The notes: generated by a model from the letters alone, not told the origin. A DNA stretch of 64,000 nucleotides from Streptomyces sp. CC0208 (GCF_003443735.1 NZ_CP031969.1:372001-436000), one strand, 5' to 3'. Shown: positions 26,091 to 36,303, counted from the stretch's first letter. Program-made: numbers and translations.

Positions 26091-26306
26091 GTCTTGGCGC
26101 AAGCGCGCGGTTTCCCGGATTCCTGACTCCTCGTAAGCCGGCGTCCGTGGGTCGGCTGATGACTCATTCTGTCGACGGTCAGAGGCGAATGCCGTGCGGC
26201 CAGTGGGTGGCTGGGCAGGCCGATCGCCTTCGTCTGAGCGCCAGACACCGCGGTGAACGTCCCTTCGGTGATCGTCCCTCGCCGAGGTCGTCCTGGATTT
26301 TCCACG

Positions 26307-26341
26307 CCGAGGTGGCCCGGCCGGAGCCCGGGCCACCTCGG
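26307..26341 (-). terminator. Terminator of the DUF4267 gene
   Basis: A perfect 14-bp stem (26307-26320 with 26328-26341) and a 7-base loop, 11 bp after the stop at 26352. It could also stop transcription from the coiled-coil gene. Confidence 0.8.
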
Positions 26342-26351
26342 TCCGATCGGA

Positions 26352-26777
26352 TCAGGCGGGCTGCGGGGCGGGCGCCGCCGGAGCGGACGCGACCTCGCGG
26401 GTCTCGCGCATCATCAGCAGGCCGTTGACCACCATCAGCGTCGCGGTCAGGCCGTGGACGCCGAACGCGGTGGCCGCTGAGCCGTGGTGGGCCAGCACTG
26501 TGGTCATGTCGCCGTAGGCGGCCAGGGCCTCCACCAGCAACACCCAGCCCAGCGCCCGGCGGTGGCCCGTCACCAGAAGGATGCCCAGGACCAGGGCCAG
26601 GACGACATCGCGGATTCCCTTGATGATCAGAAAGCCGCCACCGTCGCCGGACGGCCAGCTCGGCAGGCCGAAGCCCGGCGCTGTCGTCTCCGGGCTCAGG
26701 ATGAACTCCGCCCCGAACCAGAGGATGAAGAGGATGAAGGCGGCGGTCAGGACGGTGTTGATCTTCTTCAGCGCCAT
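26352..26777 (-). CDS. DUF4267 family membrane protein
   Basis: 141 residues with four membrane helices (about 8-27, 50-68, 75-92, 100-120). GAEFILSPETTAPGFGLP and the KGIRDVVLALVLG motif are typical of DUF4267. The C-terminus is an Ala/Pro tail. The gene is in line with the DUF1772 gene about 150 bp upstream, and both may be controlled by the divergent TetR regulator. Function unknown. Confidence 0.8.
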   Translation of the reverse strand: MALKKINTVLTAAFILFILWFGAEFILSPETTAPGFGLPSWPSGDGGGFLIIKGIRDVVLALVLGILLVTGHRRALGWVLLVEALAAYGDMTTVLAHHGSAATAFGVHGLTATLMVVNGLLMMRETREVASAPAAPAPQPA

Positions 26778-26929
26778 GGTTCGTCTCCTAGCGAGTCTTC
26801 GTGAGCTTGATCAGGGCTTGGTGAGGCTGAGCAGGGTGCGCTTGGGCGAGCCGCCCACCCAGGCCAGGCGGTATGCGGCGACCGAAAACTCCCGCCGCCC
26901 GGGTCCCACCGGGCGGTGAGCCCGTGGGC

Positions 26930-27376
26930 TCAGGCGAGGGCGGCGACCAGCAGGGCGAAGGCGGCGATGAGGACGGCGACGCGGACGTAGTGGAAGCGCT
27001 GCCAGCGGTTGAGCTGCTGCTTCCAGTCGGCGGGCCGGTTGTCAGGGGTCCACGTCTTGTTCCGGTTGTTGATCGGAACGAGCAGCAGAATCGACATGAC
27101 CACGCTGAGGATCAGAAGCGCGGCGGCGGTCACGACGAGGCCGGTGCCGTGGTGGTGCCACCCGGCGACAGCCCAGGTGCCGGCAAGGACGAGCGAGCCG
27201 ATGTACCAGACAGGCATCACGGCGCCGAGCATCCGGCCCCCGTGGGCGTGGCCGAGTTGGCCACTGTCCTCCGGGAGCGCGTCGAGTATCCGGTTCATGA
27301 CGAAGGCGACGGAGAACTCCACCCCCACCATCACGCCGACGACCACGGTGGTGATGACCTCGAGTGCGTTGAGCAT
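26930..27376 (-). CDS. DUF1772 family membrane protein
   Basis: 148 residues with four helices (about 5-25, 52-70, 78-100, 128-146). VVVGVMVGVEFSVAFVMNRIL and PINNRNKTWTPDNRPADWKQQLNRW are conserved DUF1772 phrases; the latter loop is the usual signature. DUF1772 proteins resemble anthrone-oxygenase-like membrane proteins. It is divergent from the TetR gene at 27468 with palindromic operators between, so it is probably its main target. Confidence 0.85.
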   Translation of the reverse strand: MLNALEVITTVVVGVMVGVEFSVAFVMNRILDALPEDSGQLGHAHGGRMLGAVMPVWYIGSLVLAGTWAVAGWHHHGTGLVVTAAALLILSVVMSILLLVPINNRNKTWTPDNRPADWKQQLNRWQRFHYVRVAVLIAAFALLVAALA

Positions 27377-27393
27377 GACGACCCTCTCAAGAA

Positions 27394-27459
27394 TCTAGTG
27401 TTGCTAGATGATGAGGCAACGCTAGTACTGCTGCCGCTCTCTTGTCTAGCAGTGCTAGG
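27394..27459. promoter_or_regulatory. Tandem TetR operators between DUF1772 and TetR genes
   Basis: Two 15-bp palindromes, TCTAGTGTTGCTAGA (27394-27408) and TCTAGCAGTGCTAGG (27445-27459), share TCTAG/CTAGA arms. A third degenerate copy, GCTAGTACTGCTG, lies at 27421-27433. They cover the space between the divergent starts, the classic layout of TetR autoregulation. Confidence 0.75.
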
Positions 27460-27467
27460 ATCGAATC

Positions 27468-28046
27468 ATGTCGGTACAGGAACGCAAGCAACGGGAACGG
27501 GCGGAGCGCGAACGCCTCATCGTGGCGACGGCCCGTGAACTCGCAGAGCAGCAGGGGTGGGACGCCGTCACCACCCGTCGGCTCGCCGAACGCATCGAAT
27601 ACAGCCAGCCCGTTCTCTACAGCCACTTCCGCGGCAAGCGCGAGATCATCGGCGCGGTCGCTCTCCAGGGCGCCACCGAGATGGCCGTGGCGGTGCGGGC
27701 CGCGACCGCCGCCGTGGACGGCCCGCGCGAGCGGGTCGCCGCCCTCGCGCGCGCCTACCTCGACTTCGCCGAGCGCAACCCGGCTGTCTACGACGCCATC
27801 TTCCAGCTCGACGGCGGTCTGGCGTACGCCCAGGAGGACACCCCGGCACCTCTCAAGGACGCCTTCGCCGCGCTGCTGGAGTGCCTCGGCGAGGTCGCCG
27901 GAGACGGCGTCGACCCGGGGCTGTTCACCGAGACGTTCTGGGCGTGCCTGCACGGGTTGGCCACCCTGACCCGGGCGGGACGGCTGCCGCCACAGGAAAC
28001 CGAACAGAGGGTGAAGCTGCTGGTGGACCGGCTCGCCATGCTCTGA
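27468..28046 (+). CDS. TetR/AcrR family regulator with WHG-type C-terminal domain
   Basis: 192 residues. The HTH is WDAVTTRRLAERIEYSQPVLYSHFRGKREIIGAVA (about 27-62). The effector domain carries the FWACLHGLATL segment (about 162-172), the WHG-type signature. Three operator-like palindromes sit directly upstream. It probably represses itself and the DUF1772 (and perhaps DUF4267) gene. Confidence 0.87.
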   Translation: MSVQERKQRERAERERLIVATARELAEQQGWDAVTTRRLAERIEYSQPVLYSHFRGKREIIGAVALQGATEMAVAVRAATAAVDGPRERVAALARAYLDFAERNPAVYDAIFQLDGGLAYAQEDTPAPLKDAFAALLECLGEVAGDGVDPGLFTETFWACLHGLATLTRAGRLPPQETEQRVKLLVDRLAML

Positions 28047-28286
28047 CACACCAACCCGGTCGGCACACGGCCGAGGTCCTCGAACCCCCCGCTGCCCGCC
28101 GACGGAGCCCCTTCCACATGGCAGGCAGGCCGGCGGGGTGGCCGTGAACATCGAGGAGCACGTGCCCACCGCGCAGTTGGGGGGCGGATCTTCGAGCCCA
28201 GCGGCCTGCCGGGGACCGGCCCGGCTTCGGCACACGGGCCGGACCAGGCGGGCCGCAGGGCGGCAACCCAGTCGCGCGGGAGCACC

Positions 28287-28412
28287 TCAAACATCACCAG
28301 GGCACAACTCCCGTGTAGGGGTCTTTGCCCCGCTGAAACCGTTAGAGGTCGGTGGCCACGTATCCGGGGCAGGCGTTGGTGACGGCGTTGAGGAAGGTCT
28401 TATCGGCGCGTA
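28287..28412 (-). pseudogene. C-terminal short-chain dehydrogenase (SDR) fragment, frameshifted
   Basis: One frame reads DKTFLNAVTNACPGYVATDL and stops; the next frame continues NGFSGAKTPTREL. In intact SDRs KTFLNAVT belongs to the active-site lysine helix and CPGYVATDLNGFSG-KTP is the loop after strand 6, so a piece between NA and CPG has been lost and one base has changed the frame. The nucleotide-binding half and catalytic Tyr are absent. Confidence 0.65.
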
Positions 28413-28427
28413 CGCCCCGCTGGTGGC

Positions 28428-28585
28428 GTCACGCGGAACGGGCGAGTCGCTCGCGCACCCGCGCGGGATCGGGGTTGGTGTGCGACCCAGTTCGTCTGCC
28501 GGGCCCTCCGACCCAGCCGGATGCGCAGTCGAAGGCAGTACGGGCAACCAGGCCGCCAGAAGACGACCGGCCGACCATCGACCGC
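28428..28585 (-). pseudogene. Mycoredoxin/glutaredoxin-like fragment
   Basis: GRPVVFWRPGCPYCLRLRIR contains the CPYC active site in the context of actinobacterial mycoredoxins. After TNWV the homology continues in another frame (HTNPDPARVRE) and soon stops. The cis-proline (TVP) and C-terminal half are missing. It lies directly beside the SDR fragment; bases 28047-28290 and 28600-28820 show nothing else I can assign. Confidence 0.65.
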
Positions 28586-28822
28586 ACTGCGACGCTGGGC
28601 CTCCGGCGCGCCGATCGGCTTCGGGAAGGCGAGGGGCGAGTTCACGCCTGGGAGCAGAACAAAGGCCGGCAGGATTCAGGCGCGCGCCATGAGGACGAGG
28701 CCAGCGATGAGTCGACATGCGCCTCGCACTGGGCAGCTCATGCACTGATCAAGGCGAGGGCCGTCCCTACCGAGTCTGCGTCAAGCAGCGGAAAAGCGTT
28801 GGACGGGGTGATGACCGGTCTT

Positions 28823-28840
28823 GTAGCTTGCGGTTGCCCG
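28823..28840 (+). promoter_or_regulatory. Weak resemblance to a rifamycin-associated element upstream of rox
   Basis: GTAGCTTGCGGTTGCCCG, 135 bp before the rox start, shares the exact core GCTTGCGG with the published RAE inverted repeat as I remember it, but the second arm is degenerate. The same 8-mer occurs elsewhere in the window (56666, 56686, about 58688), so the match may be chance. Confidence 0.25.
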
Positions 28841-28865
28841 TGACACGTCCGAGGAGGTGAGACCC

Positions 28866-30468
<1,603 letters not shown>

Positions 30469-30526
30469 CGGACGAGGAGCGAGGCGCCGATCCCGGCGGC
30501 TGTTCAGGCCGTACGAGCGTCCGTCC

Positions 30527-30556
30527 GGCCCCCGGAGCGCTGCTGTTCCGGGGGCC
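30527..30556 (+). terminator. Terminator of rox
   Basis: Perfect 10-bp stem (30527-30536 with 30547-30556) and a 10-base loop, about 60 bp after the rox stop codon. Confidence 0.75.
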
Positions 30557-30688
30557 GTTCAGGCGCTGGCCGGGCCGCCCGCCTCGTACACACGGCCCCG
30601 GGCAGTGAGACCACCGGCGCCGTTCGGCGACCATGGCACGTCTAAAGCCCCTTCGTTCACACTGGTCGTACTCGGTCAAGAGGGAAAC

Positions 30689-31294
30689 GTGGTGGGGGAA
30701 GGAAGACCGTTGTCGCAATCCGACCTGTTCGCACGGGAAGCCCTCGTCGTGGCGCAGCCGAAGCGTTCACGGTGGCGCAGGTACACCGGTCCCGCGCTGG
30801 CCGTGTCGACCGTGGAGGGAACCCTGCTCGCCCAAGTCACGCACACCGTCGACTCGCGCTGTCTCCTCACGAGGGTGTCCGGCGAGCGCGTCGTACGTAT
30901 CGAGAAAAGCTCCAGGTTCGGGCAGTTCGGACCGGTGCGGTTCCGTTTCACCGACGCCGCGGACGGGGAGGCCGGCTCGGTCGATGCCCGTGGCCCCGTC
31001 AAGACCGGGCAGCTGAGCCTGCTGACGGCGCGCGGACGCACACTGTTCCTCACACGGCGGGGTCTGCTGTCCACCGAGTGGCAGCTCACGGAGAGCGATC
31101 CGCATCGGAGCCCGGCACCGGAGGTTCTCGGCCGGGTCACGGTGAGCACCATCGACGGGTGGCTCGGGTTGCAGCAGTACGTCGTCGTCACAGATCCCCG
31201 CCTGGACACGTCCGAACGGCGGACCGTCGTCGCCTCGGTCGTCTGCCTGCACCTGCTCCGTCGGCCTCCGGACAGCAGCAGCGCGCCCGCATGA
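30689..31294 (+). CDS. Scramblase/LURP-one-like (tubby C-terminal fold) protein
   Basis: About 201 residues. GTG at 30689 or 30692 follows AGAGGGAA; a TTG at 30710 after GGAAGGA is an alternative. The sequence is a run of beta-strands ending in a hydrophobic helix: LLAQVTHT, RVVRIEKSSRFGQFGPVRFRFTDAADG, LSLLTARGRTLFLT, EVLGRVTV, then YVVVTDPRLDTSERRTVVASVVCLHLLRR. A 12-strand barrel around a C-terminal helix with DPxLDxxxRR-like motif is the phospholipid scramblase/LURP-one fold, common in actinobacteria without known role. The fold call is inference; no close family is certain. Confidence 0.5.
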   Translation: MVGEGRPLSQSDLFAREALVVAQPKRSRWRRYTGPALAVSTVEGTLLAQVTHTVDSRCLLTRVSGERVVRIEKSSRFGQFGPVRFRFTDAADGEAGSVDARGPVKTGQLSLLTARGRTLFLTRRGLLSTEWQLTESDPHRSPAPEVLGRVTVSTIDGWLGLQQYVVVTDPRLDTSERRTVVASVVCLHLLRRPPDSSSAPA

Positions 31295-31433
31295 GCCCGC
31301 GCGCAGGCACTCCGTGGGCATACGGGTCTCGGAGGCGGCGTGCGAAATACGCCCTCGACGGCGCCGGACGGCTGAGCAGTGACAGCGGGCGCCCCGGTGA
31401 CTCGGTGACCCGATCTGACATCATGGCCGAAAC

Positions 31434-31446
31434 GGAACCCGGTTCC
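31434..31446. promoter_or_regulatory. Palindromic TetR-type operator
   Basis: GGAACC-C-GGTTCC, a perfect 13-bp palindrome, lies 55-68 bp upstream of the TetR gene at 31502. A degenerate copy (GGAACCCGAACCC) follows at about 31458-31470. Probably the autoregulatory site. Confidence 0.6.
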
Positions 31447-31501
31447 CTAAGGCGTACGGAACCCGAACCCGCTGTGCCGTCGCAGGGAGAGGAGCCTCAC
31501 G

Positions 31502-32125
31502 GTGAGCGACAGCCGCCAGGGCACGGAGAAAGCCGCCGCGCCCCAGCGCAAGGACGTCCGGCGCAACAAGCAGATCCTGCTGGACGCGGCCGCCGCTGTC
31601 TTCGTCACCTCGGGCGTGGAAGCGCCGGTGCGCGACATCGCGGCCAGGGCGGGCGTCGGAATCGGCACGGTCTACCGCCACTTCCCCACCCGGGCGGACC
31701 TGATCGTCGCGGTCTTCCGCCACCAGGTCGAGACCTGCGTCGAGGCGGGCCCCGCCCTGCTGGCGAGCTGCCCGACCGCGTACGACGCGCTGGAACGGTG
31801 GATCGACCTGTTCGTCGACTTCCTGGTGACCAAACACGGCCTCGCCGCCGCCCTGCAGCACGACAACGCCGGCTTCGAGACGCTGCACGCCTACTTCATC
31901 GACCACCTCGCACCCGTGTGCACGCAGCTCCTCGACGCCGCCGCGGCCGCCGGTGAGATCCACTCCGGCATCGGAGGGCTCCAGCTGATGCGTGGCGTGG
32001 GCAACCTCTGCGTCGGCGCGGAGAACGATCCCGACTACGACCCGCGCGCCTTGGTCGCGCTCCTCGTCGCAGGACTGCGCCAGCCGACCCGCTCCGGGGC
32101 CGTGACGGCCCATGGCCAGCCGTAA
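31502..32125 (+). CDS. TetR/AcrR family transcriptional regulator
   Basis: 207 residues from a GTG at 31502 behind GAGAGGAG. KQILLDAAAAVFVTSGVEAPVRDIAARAGVGIGTVYRHFPTRADLIVAVF (about 23-72) is the N-terminal HTH. The C-terminal domain resembles the SbtR/TetR_C_37 type (DALERWIDLFVDFLVTKHGLAAAL). A palindrome sits upstream. No target gene is adjacent apart from relics, so the regulated enzyme may have been lost or lie elsewhere. Confidence 0.87.
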   Translation: MSDSRQGTEKAAAPQRKDVRRNKQILLDAAAAVFVTSGVEAPVRDIAARAGVGIGTVYRHFPTRADLIVAVFRHQVETCVEAGPALLASCPTAYDALERWIDLFVDFLVTKHGLAAALQHDNAGFETLHAYFIDHLAPVCTQLLDAAAAAGEIHSGIGGLQLMRGVGNLCVGAENDPDYDPRALVALLVAGLRQPTRSGAVTAHGQP

Positions 32126-32179
32126 GCAGCCCGCACACCCAGTACCCGCACACGAAGTGTGGGCCCGAAGGCGTGGTTG

Positions 32180-32580
32180 GCGGTGCGGGTCGCGGTCACG
32201 CTGAGGAGGTGCCGGTAGACGCACGTCTGCGGCGATGCCGTAGGCGAAGGTGGTGACATAGCCGGCCAGCAGTGCCGGATCGGTCCCCGCAGGCAGATCG
32301 CCGTTCGACGGCTCGTCGGAGCCCGATTCCGGACACAGGAGTAGTCGTCGGCGCGCCAGGCGACGAGGAGGTCACGGACTTCCTGCCCCGAGTCGCTCGT
32401 AGACAGGGCATCTGAACACCCAGGCACCCGTGGGGGTGGGCCGGGCGGGTGGTGGTCCGGACGGCGCCTGCCAGGATCGCGGTGGCGACATCGAGGGCGG
32501 TCGGCTCCTCCAGGGGACGGGCCAGGTAGGCGCTCGGACCGTCGGTGCACCGCTTCAGGGCCTTACGGAACAGTTCCTCC
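32180..32580 (-). pseudogene. TetR family regulator relic without its DNA-binding domain
   Basis: The minus strand reads EELFRKALKRCTDGPSAYLARPLEEPTALDVATAILAGAV and TRPAHPHGCLGVQ, typical of the TetR effector domain (HPHGCLGVQGAL). After a frame change it continues EVRDLLVAWRADD and, after another, YVTTFAYGIAADV-like sequence. The N-terminal HTH upstream of EELF is gone and at least two indels are present. A clear dead gene. Confidence 0.7.
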
Positions 32581-32723
32581 CGACGCGGACGGTCCGACGG
32601 GAACGTTCCAGGACGAGAACGGGCACTGCCCTGGTGACCATGTGAACCGGCCGGGGGCGGCCAGGCGGGTTGCCCCCGGGGACGGGCACGGATGTCTGGA
32701 AAGCCGCAGCCGCCGTGGCCCGT

Positions 32724-33335
32724 TCAGCGGCGCACTTTGAACCTCAGGTGCAGCACCCTGTCGCCCTGGATGACCACGTGCGGATCCTCCAGCAGATGCT
32801 GCCCGTTGATGCCGCCGAAGTAGCGCCTGCCCGACCCGAACACCACCGGAACCACGTCCATCGCCACCTCGTCCACGAGGCCGGCCGCGAGGATCTGGGC
32901 GCCCACTTCGCCGGCGTTCACCGCGACGACCCGCTCCCCGGCGAGTTCCCGGGCCTTGTCGATCGCGGCTGCCACACCATCGACGAAGTGATAGGACGCC
33001 TCGGGATGCCACCCCTCGGGCTTGGGCCGATGGGACACCACGACCACGTGGTCGCCCGCAGGCGGCTTGCCCTCCCAGCCGTTGACCAGGTCGAACAGGT
33101 TGCGGCCCATCACGATCGTGCCGATCGACTCCCACATCGTGCGGACGTAGTCCGCGGACGCGGCGGAGACCTTGATGCCGCTTCCCGTTCCGGAATGGTC
33201 GTACTGCTCGTCGCTGCCCACGACGATCGGGACGTCCCCGCTGAAGTACCACTCGTGAAGGGGCCCGACATCGCCCTTCTCATCGGCGATGTAGCCGTCC
33301 ACCGACGCCACACTGTGCATGATCACCGCGCCCAC
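32724..33335 (-). CDS. Dihydrofolate reductase family protein (RibD C-terminal-like)
   Basis: 203 residues from a GTG at 33335 preceded by GAGGAGG (short spacing); a GTG or ATG a few codons later (33320) is the alternative. HSVASVDGYIADEKGDVGPLHEWYFSGD, WESIGTIVMGRNLFDLVNGW and GEVGAQILAAGLVDEVAMDVVPVVFGSGRRYFGGI are the conserved blocks of this reductase family. Likely an NAD(P)H-dependent reductase of unknown substrate. Solitary between two decayed segments. Confidence 0.83.
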   Translation of the reverse strand: MGAVIMHSVASVDGYIADEKGDVGPLHEWYFSGDVPIVVGSDEQYDHSGTGSGIKVSAASADYVRTMWESIGTIVMGRNLFDLVNGWEGKPPAGDHVVVVSHRPKPEGWHPEASYHFVDGVAAAIDKARELAGERVVAVNAGEVGAQILAAGLVDEVAMDVVPVVFGSGRRYFGGINGQHLLEDPHVVIQGDRVLHLRFKVRR

Positions 33336-33408
33336 GGGCCCTCCTCGGAATCTCTGTGCGAGGTCGCCGCAATCCTCTCCCGCCGACGAGACCGGGGCAT
33401 GTAAGAAA

Positions 33409-33525
33409 TCAATCAGCCGGCATCGGGCCGTAGTCCTGCGGGCCTCCCCGCTCGACGGGGAACCGACGCCACAGGGCCAGGTACTCCGTCGGGGTGTAGC
33501 CGGTGAAATCCTTGAAGCCGGCGCA
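33409..33525 (-). pseudogene. AraC-type regulator, C-terminal tail only
   Basis: The minus frame reads AGFKDFTGYTPTEYLALWRRF and ends GPMPAD-stop. F-K-x-x-T-G-x-T-P-x-E-Y is the last helix of the second AraC HTH. Everything upstream is replaced by the MFS fragment, which begins on the other strand about 20 bp away. Confidence 0.6.
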
Positions 33526-33545
33526 CCGTCGGCGCCCAGTGGCCG

Positions 33546-33716
33546 ATGATCATCAGCGGTGCTCAGTCGGTTCTCGCCGGTACCGTCATCGCCGCCGGCT
33601 CGGCCTCGGCGACGAGCGGCCTGTCCACCCTCGCCGGGTACTCGGCCTTCGGCGCCTTCTGGTTCCTCGTCTCCGTCGTCGCCCTGAGCAACCGCGGCCG
33701 ACGCACGGCGCGTTGA
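33546..33716 (+). pseudogene. C-terminal fragment of an MFS-type transporter
   Basis: A 56-codon frame (starts IISGAQSVLAGTVIAAG, continues STLAGYSAFGAFWFLVSVVAL and ends with Arg-rich RGRRTAR) encodes two short hydrophobic helices and a basic tail. This looks like the end of a major facilitator or similar permease. No binding site precedes the first ATG. Confidence 0.4.
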
Positions 33717-34142
33717 CCTGGAGGGCGCCTGACGGTGCACCGGGGCACGTCGGGGCAGCGCGATACCCGCCAGGCATATGACAGCAGTACCACCCCCTCG
33801 ACGGACGGCACACCACTGCCGCATTCGGCGTACTGCTCGTCACCCCGTCGACCGGTCCGCTCCCGTCGGAGCGGCTCATGCCGACTGGGACTGGTGTACG
33901 ACGTACGCACGGCCGGTTCCGAAGGGAAGGGGTCACAGGGGACGCCTGTCATCCCTTCCGTCACACCCTCCCCATGGGTACCCGTCGAGGCGGCCCCGGG
34001 TTCGGGCCGTCCCCAGGAAAGTTCAACGGAACACCCATCCGCTGCCCGGACACCGCATAACGTGCGGTGACCCGAACCGCCTCCGCCTCCCCCACCTTCC
34101 TGCGGTCCGTGACGCCGGGCCCACCGCGCTAGGAGCTTTGGG
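33717..34142. other. Region without a recognisable gene
   Basis: No frame in either direction has a familiar motif. The final 20 bases carry the AGGAGC ribosome binding site of the DUF485 gene. Confidence 0.4.
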
Positions 34143-34586
34143 ATGTCCTACGACCGCTCGGAATTATCCCTGCCGCACCGGCACAACGGACGGGTCCCCT
34201 CCCCCACCGCTCTCCGGCCGCCGCCCCTCGCGGCGGCCGGAGAGCGCCCGGGCAGCGGGACCCGTCAGCGTTCGTGGTCCAGCTACCACCGCGCCCTGCG
34301 CGTCCTGCGCCGCGCCTGCCGGTGGCAGCGGCGCGTGGCCACCCTCGTCGCCCTCGGCTACTTCGCCGTCTTCCTCACCCTCACCGTACGGGCCCCCGCC
34401 TTCATGGCCCGCCCGGCCCTCGGCGGGCTCCCCACCGGCCTGTTGCTCGCGGTCGTACAGATCCCCGTCACCTGGCTGGCCGTCCTGCTGTTCGAGTACT
34501 CGGCACGGCGGTTCGTCGATCCCCTGGCCCGCCGGGTCAGCCAGTACGCACGCCCGGCCGGCGGCGACGGGCGGGCACAGGCATGA
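34143..34586 (+). CDS. DUF485 family membrane protein
   Basis: 147 residues with ATG at 34143 behind AGGAGC. A basic N-terminal region (about 50 residues) precedes two membrane helices (VATLVALGYFAVFLTLTV and GLLLAVVQIPVTWLAVLLFEYSAR), the DUF485 arrangement. DUF485 proteins (YjcH type) accompany the acetate/monocarboxylate symporter ActP. The stop overlaps the ATG of the symporter gene (ATGA), so the two are translationally coupled. Confidence 0.85.
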   Translation: MSYDRSELSLPHRHNGRVPSPTALRPPPLAAAGERPGSGTRQRSWSSYHRALRVLRRACRWQRRVATLVALGYFAVFLTLTVRAPAFMARPALGGLPTGLLLAVVQIPVTWLAVLLFEYSARRFVDPLARRVSQYARPAGGDGRAQA

Positions 34587-36214
34587 CCGACCTCGGCGGC
34601 TCCGCGCAGTCCTGGTCCCTGGTCGCCTTCTGCAGCGTCGTCACCCTCACGCTCCTGCTGTGCGTACTGACCGGCCCCGACCGCGACGACCTGGAGGAGT
34701 TCTACACCGGCTACCGAACCCTCTCCCCGCTGCGCAACGGCCTCGCGGTCGCCGGCGACTACATCTCCGCCGCGACCGTGCTCACCATCGGCGGGGTCAT
34801 CGCGCTGTGCGGCTACGACGGCGTCGTCCTGGCCCTGAGCACGCTGCTGTCCCTGCTCCTGCTGATGTTCCTGCTCGCCGAACCCCTGCACAACACCGGC
34901 CGGTTCACCATGGGTGACGCGCTGAGCCGACGGGTCCCCGGACGGGCCGTACGCATCACCGCGTGCGTGGTGACCCTGCTCTCGCTGATCCCGATGATGA
35001 TCGTGCAACTGGCAGGCGTGGGACAGCTGCTGGCCTTCATCCTGGGCTTCTCCGACGGTGCCATGCAGACCGGCTGCATCGTCGGCGCGGGCATCCTGAT
35101 GATCAGCTACGCCGCCCTGGGCGGAATGAGGGGGACCGCGCTGATCCAGATCATCAAGACGGTGATGCTCCTCGGGTCCGGTCTCGTGGTCGCCGTACTC
35201 GTCCTCGCCTCCTTCGGCTGGCACCCGGGAACGATGCTCGACACCGCGGCGCGGCGCAGCGGCACCGGCCGGGCGTTCCTCCAGTACGGCCTCCAGTTCT
35301 CGGACGGACCGCACCCCGCCCTGGACATGATCAGCACACAGGTCGCCATCGTGCTCGGCGGTGCCTGCCTGCCGCACGTCACCATGCGGATGTACACCGC
35401 GGGCAACGCCCGCCAGGTGCGGCGCACGATGTCCTGGGCCGTGTCCTCGGTGGCCCTTTTCATGCTGGTGATCACCGTGGTCAGCCTCGGCGCCACGGCC
35501 CTGGTGGGCCGCGAGCGGATCGCGGCCGCCGACCCGCACGGCAGCACCGCCTATCTGCTGGGCGCGCGGGCCGTGTTCGGCTCGGATGTCTCCCGCGCCG
35601 AGGGCCTGGTGTTCAGCACTGTCACGACGGCGATCTTTCTGACCCTCCTGGCGTCCGTCGCCGGGATGACGCTCGCCTGCGCCAACTCGCTGGCGCACGA
35701 CGTCTTCGCCTCCCGGAACAAGGGCATGCCGGCGCTGCGGGAGATGACCCTCGCTCGGGCCTGCGCGCTGATCGTCGGCATCCCGGTGGTGCTGCTGGCC
35801 GCCCTCGCCCAGCACCGCAGCCTCCAGCCCCTGGCCACGCTCTCCTTCTGCATGGGCGCCTCCGCCATCGCGCCGGCCCTGGTCTACTCGCTGTTCTGGC
35901 GGCGCTTCAGCAAGGCCGGGCTGCTCGGCACGCTCATCGGCGGCTCGGTCGCCGTCCTGGTCCTGATGTCCGGCACCCGGCTCGTCTCCGGGTCACCGAC
36001 GTCGGCCTTCCCGGAGGCCGATCTGAACTGGTTCCCCTTCACCACGACCGCCCTGGTGTCCGTGCCGGCGGGCTTCGCCTGCGGCTGGCTGGGCACGGTC
36101 CTGAGCGGCCGCCGCAGCGCCCGCCGCGCACGCGAACGGTACGCCGGCATCGAGCAACTGATCCTCGCCGGACCTCCGCGACGCCGCCCGAGCTGGAGCC
36201 CGGACGGACCGTAG
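34583..36214 (+). CDS. Sodium:solute symporter, ActP/MctP-like
   Basis: 543 residues from the ATG at 34583 that overlaps the DUF485 stop. Thirteen or so membrane helices are visible. DLEEFYTGYRTLSPLRNGLAVAGDYISAATVLTIGG is the SSS-family start with the Na-site region, and QLAGVGQLLAFILG, YAALGGMRGTALIQIIKTVMLL and CLPHVTMRMYT (the sugar/carboxylate symporter signature region) follow. SSS proteins beside DUF485 carry acetate or other short monocarboxylates with sodium. The C-terminus is basic and cytoplasmic. Confidence 0.87.
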   Translation: MTDLGGSAQSWSLVAFCSVVTLTLLLCVLTGPDRDDLEEFYTGYRTLSPLRNGLAVAGDYISAATVLTIGGVIALCGYDGVVLALSTLLSLLLLMFLLAEPLHNTGRFTMGDALSRRVPGRAVRITACVVTLLSLIPMMIVQLAGVGQLLAFILGFSDGAMQTGCIVGAGILMISYAALGGMRGTALIQIIKTVMLLGSGLVVAVLVLASFGWHPGTMLDTAARRSGTGRAFLQYGLQFSDGPHPALDMISTQVAIVLGGACLPHVTMRMYTAGNARQVRRTMSWAVSSVALFMLVITVVSLGATALVGRERIAAADPHGSTAYLLGARAVFGSDVSRAEGLVFSTVTTAIFLTLLASVAGMTLACANSLAHDVFASRNKGMPALREMTLARACALIVGIPVVLLAALAQHRSLQPLATLSFCMGASAIAPALVYSLFWRRFSKAGLLGTLIGGSVAVLVLMSGTRLVSGSPTSAFPEADLNWFPFTTTALVSVPAGFACGWLGTVLSGRRSARRARERYAGIEQLILAGPPRRRPSWSPDGP

Positions 36215-36270
36215 CGGGAACTCCCGAGAGGTAAGAACGCCCCGCAGTGCGCGTCCCTGCACGAGAACCC

Positions 36271-36303
36271 GGCGGCGAGCGGTCGCGTACCCGCTTCGCC
36301 GCT
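36271..36303. terminator. Hairpin between convergent genes
   Basis: GGCGGCGAGCGG (36271-36282) and CCGCTTCGCCGCT (36291-36303) pair with one bulge. It lies between the convergent symporter and GH35 genes and can serve both. Confidence 0.55.
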
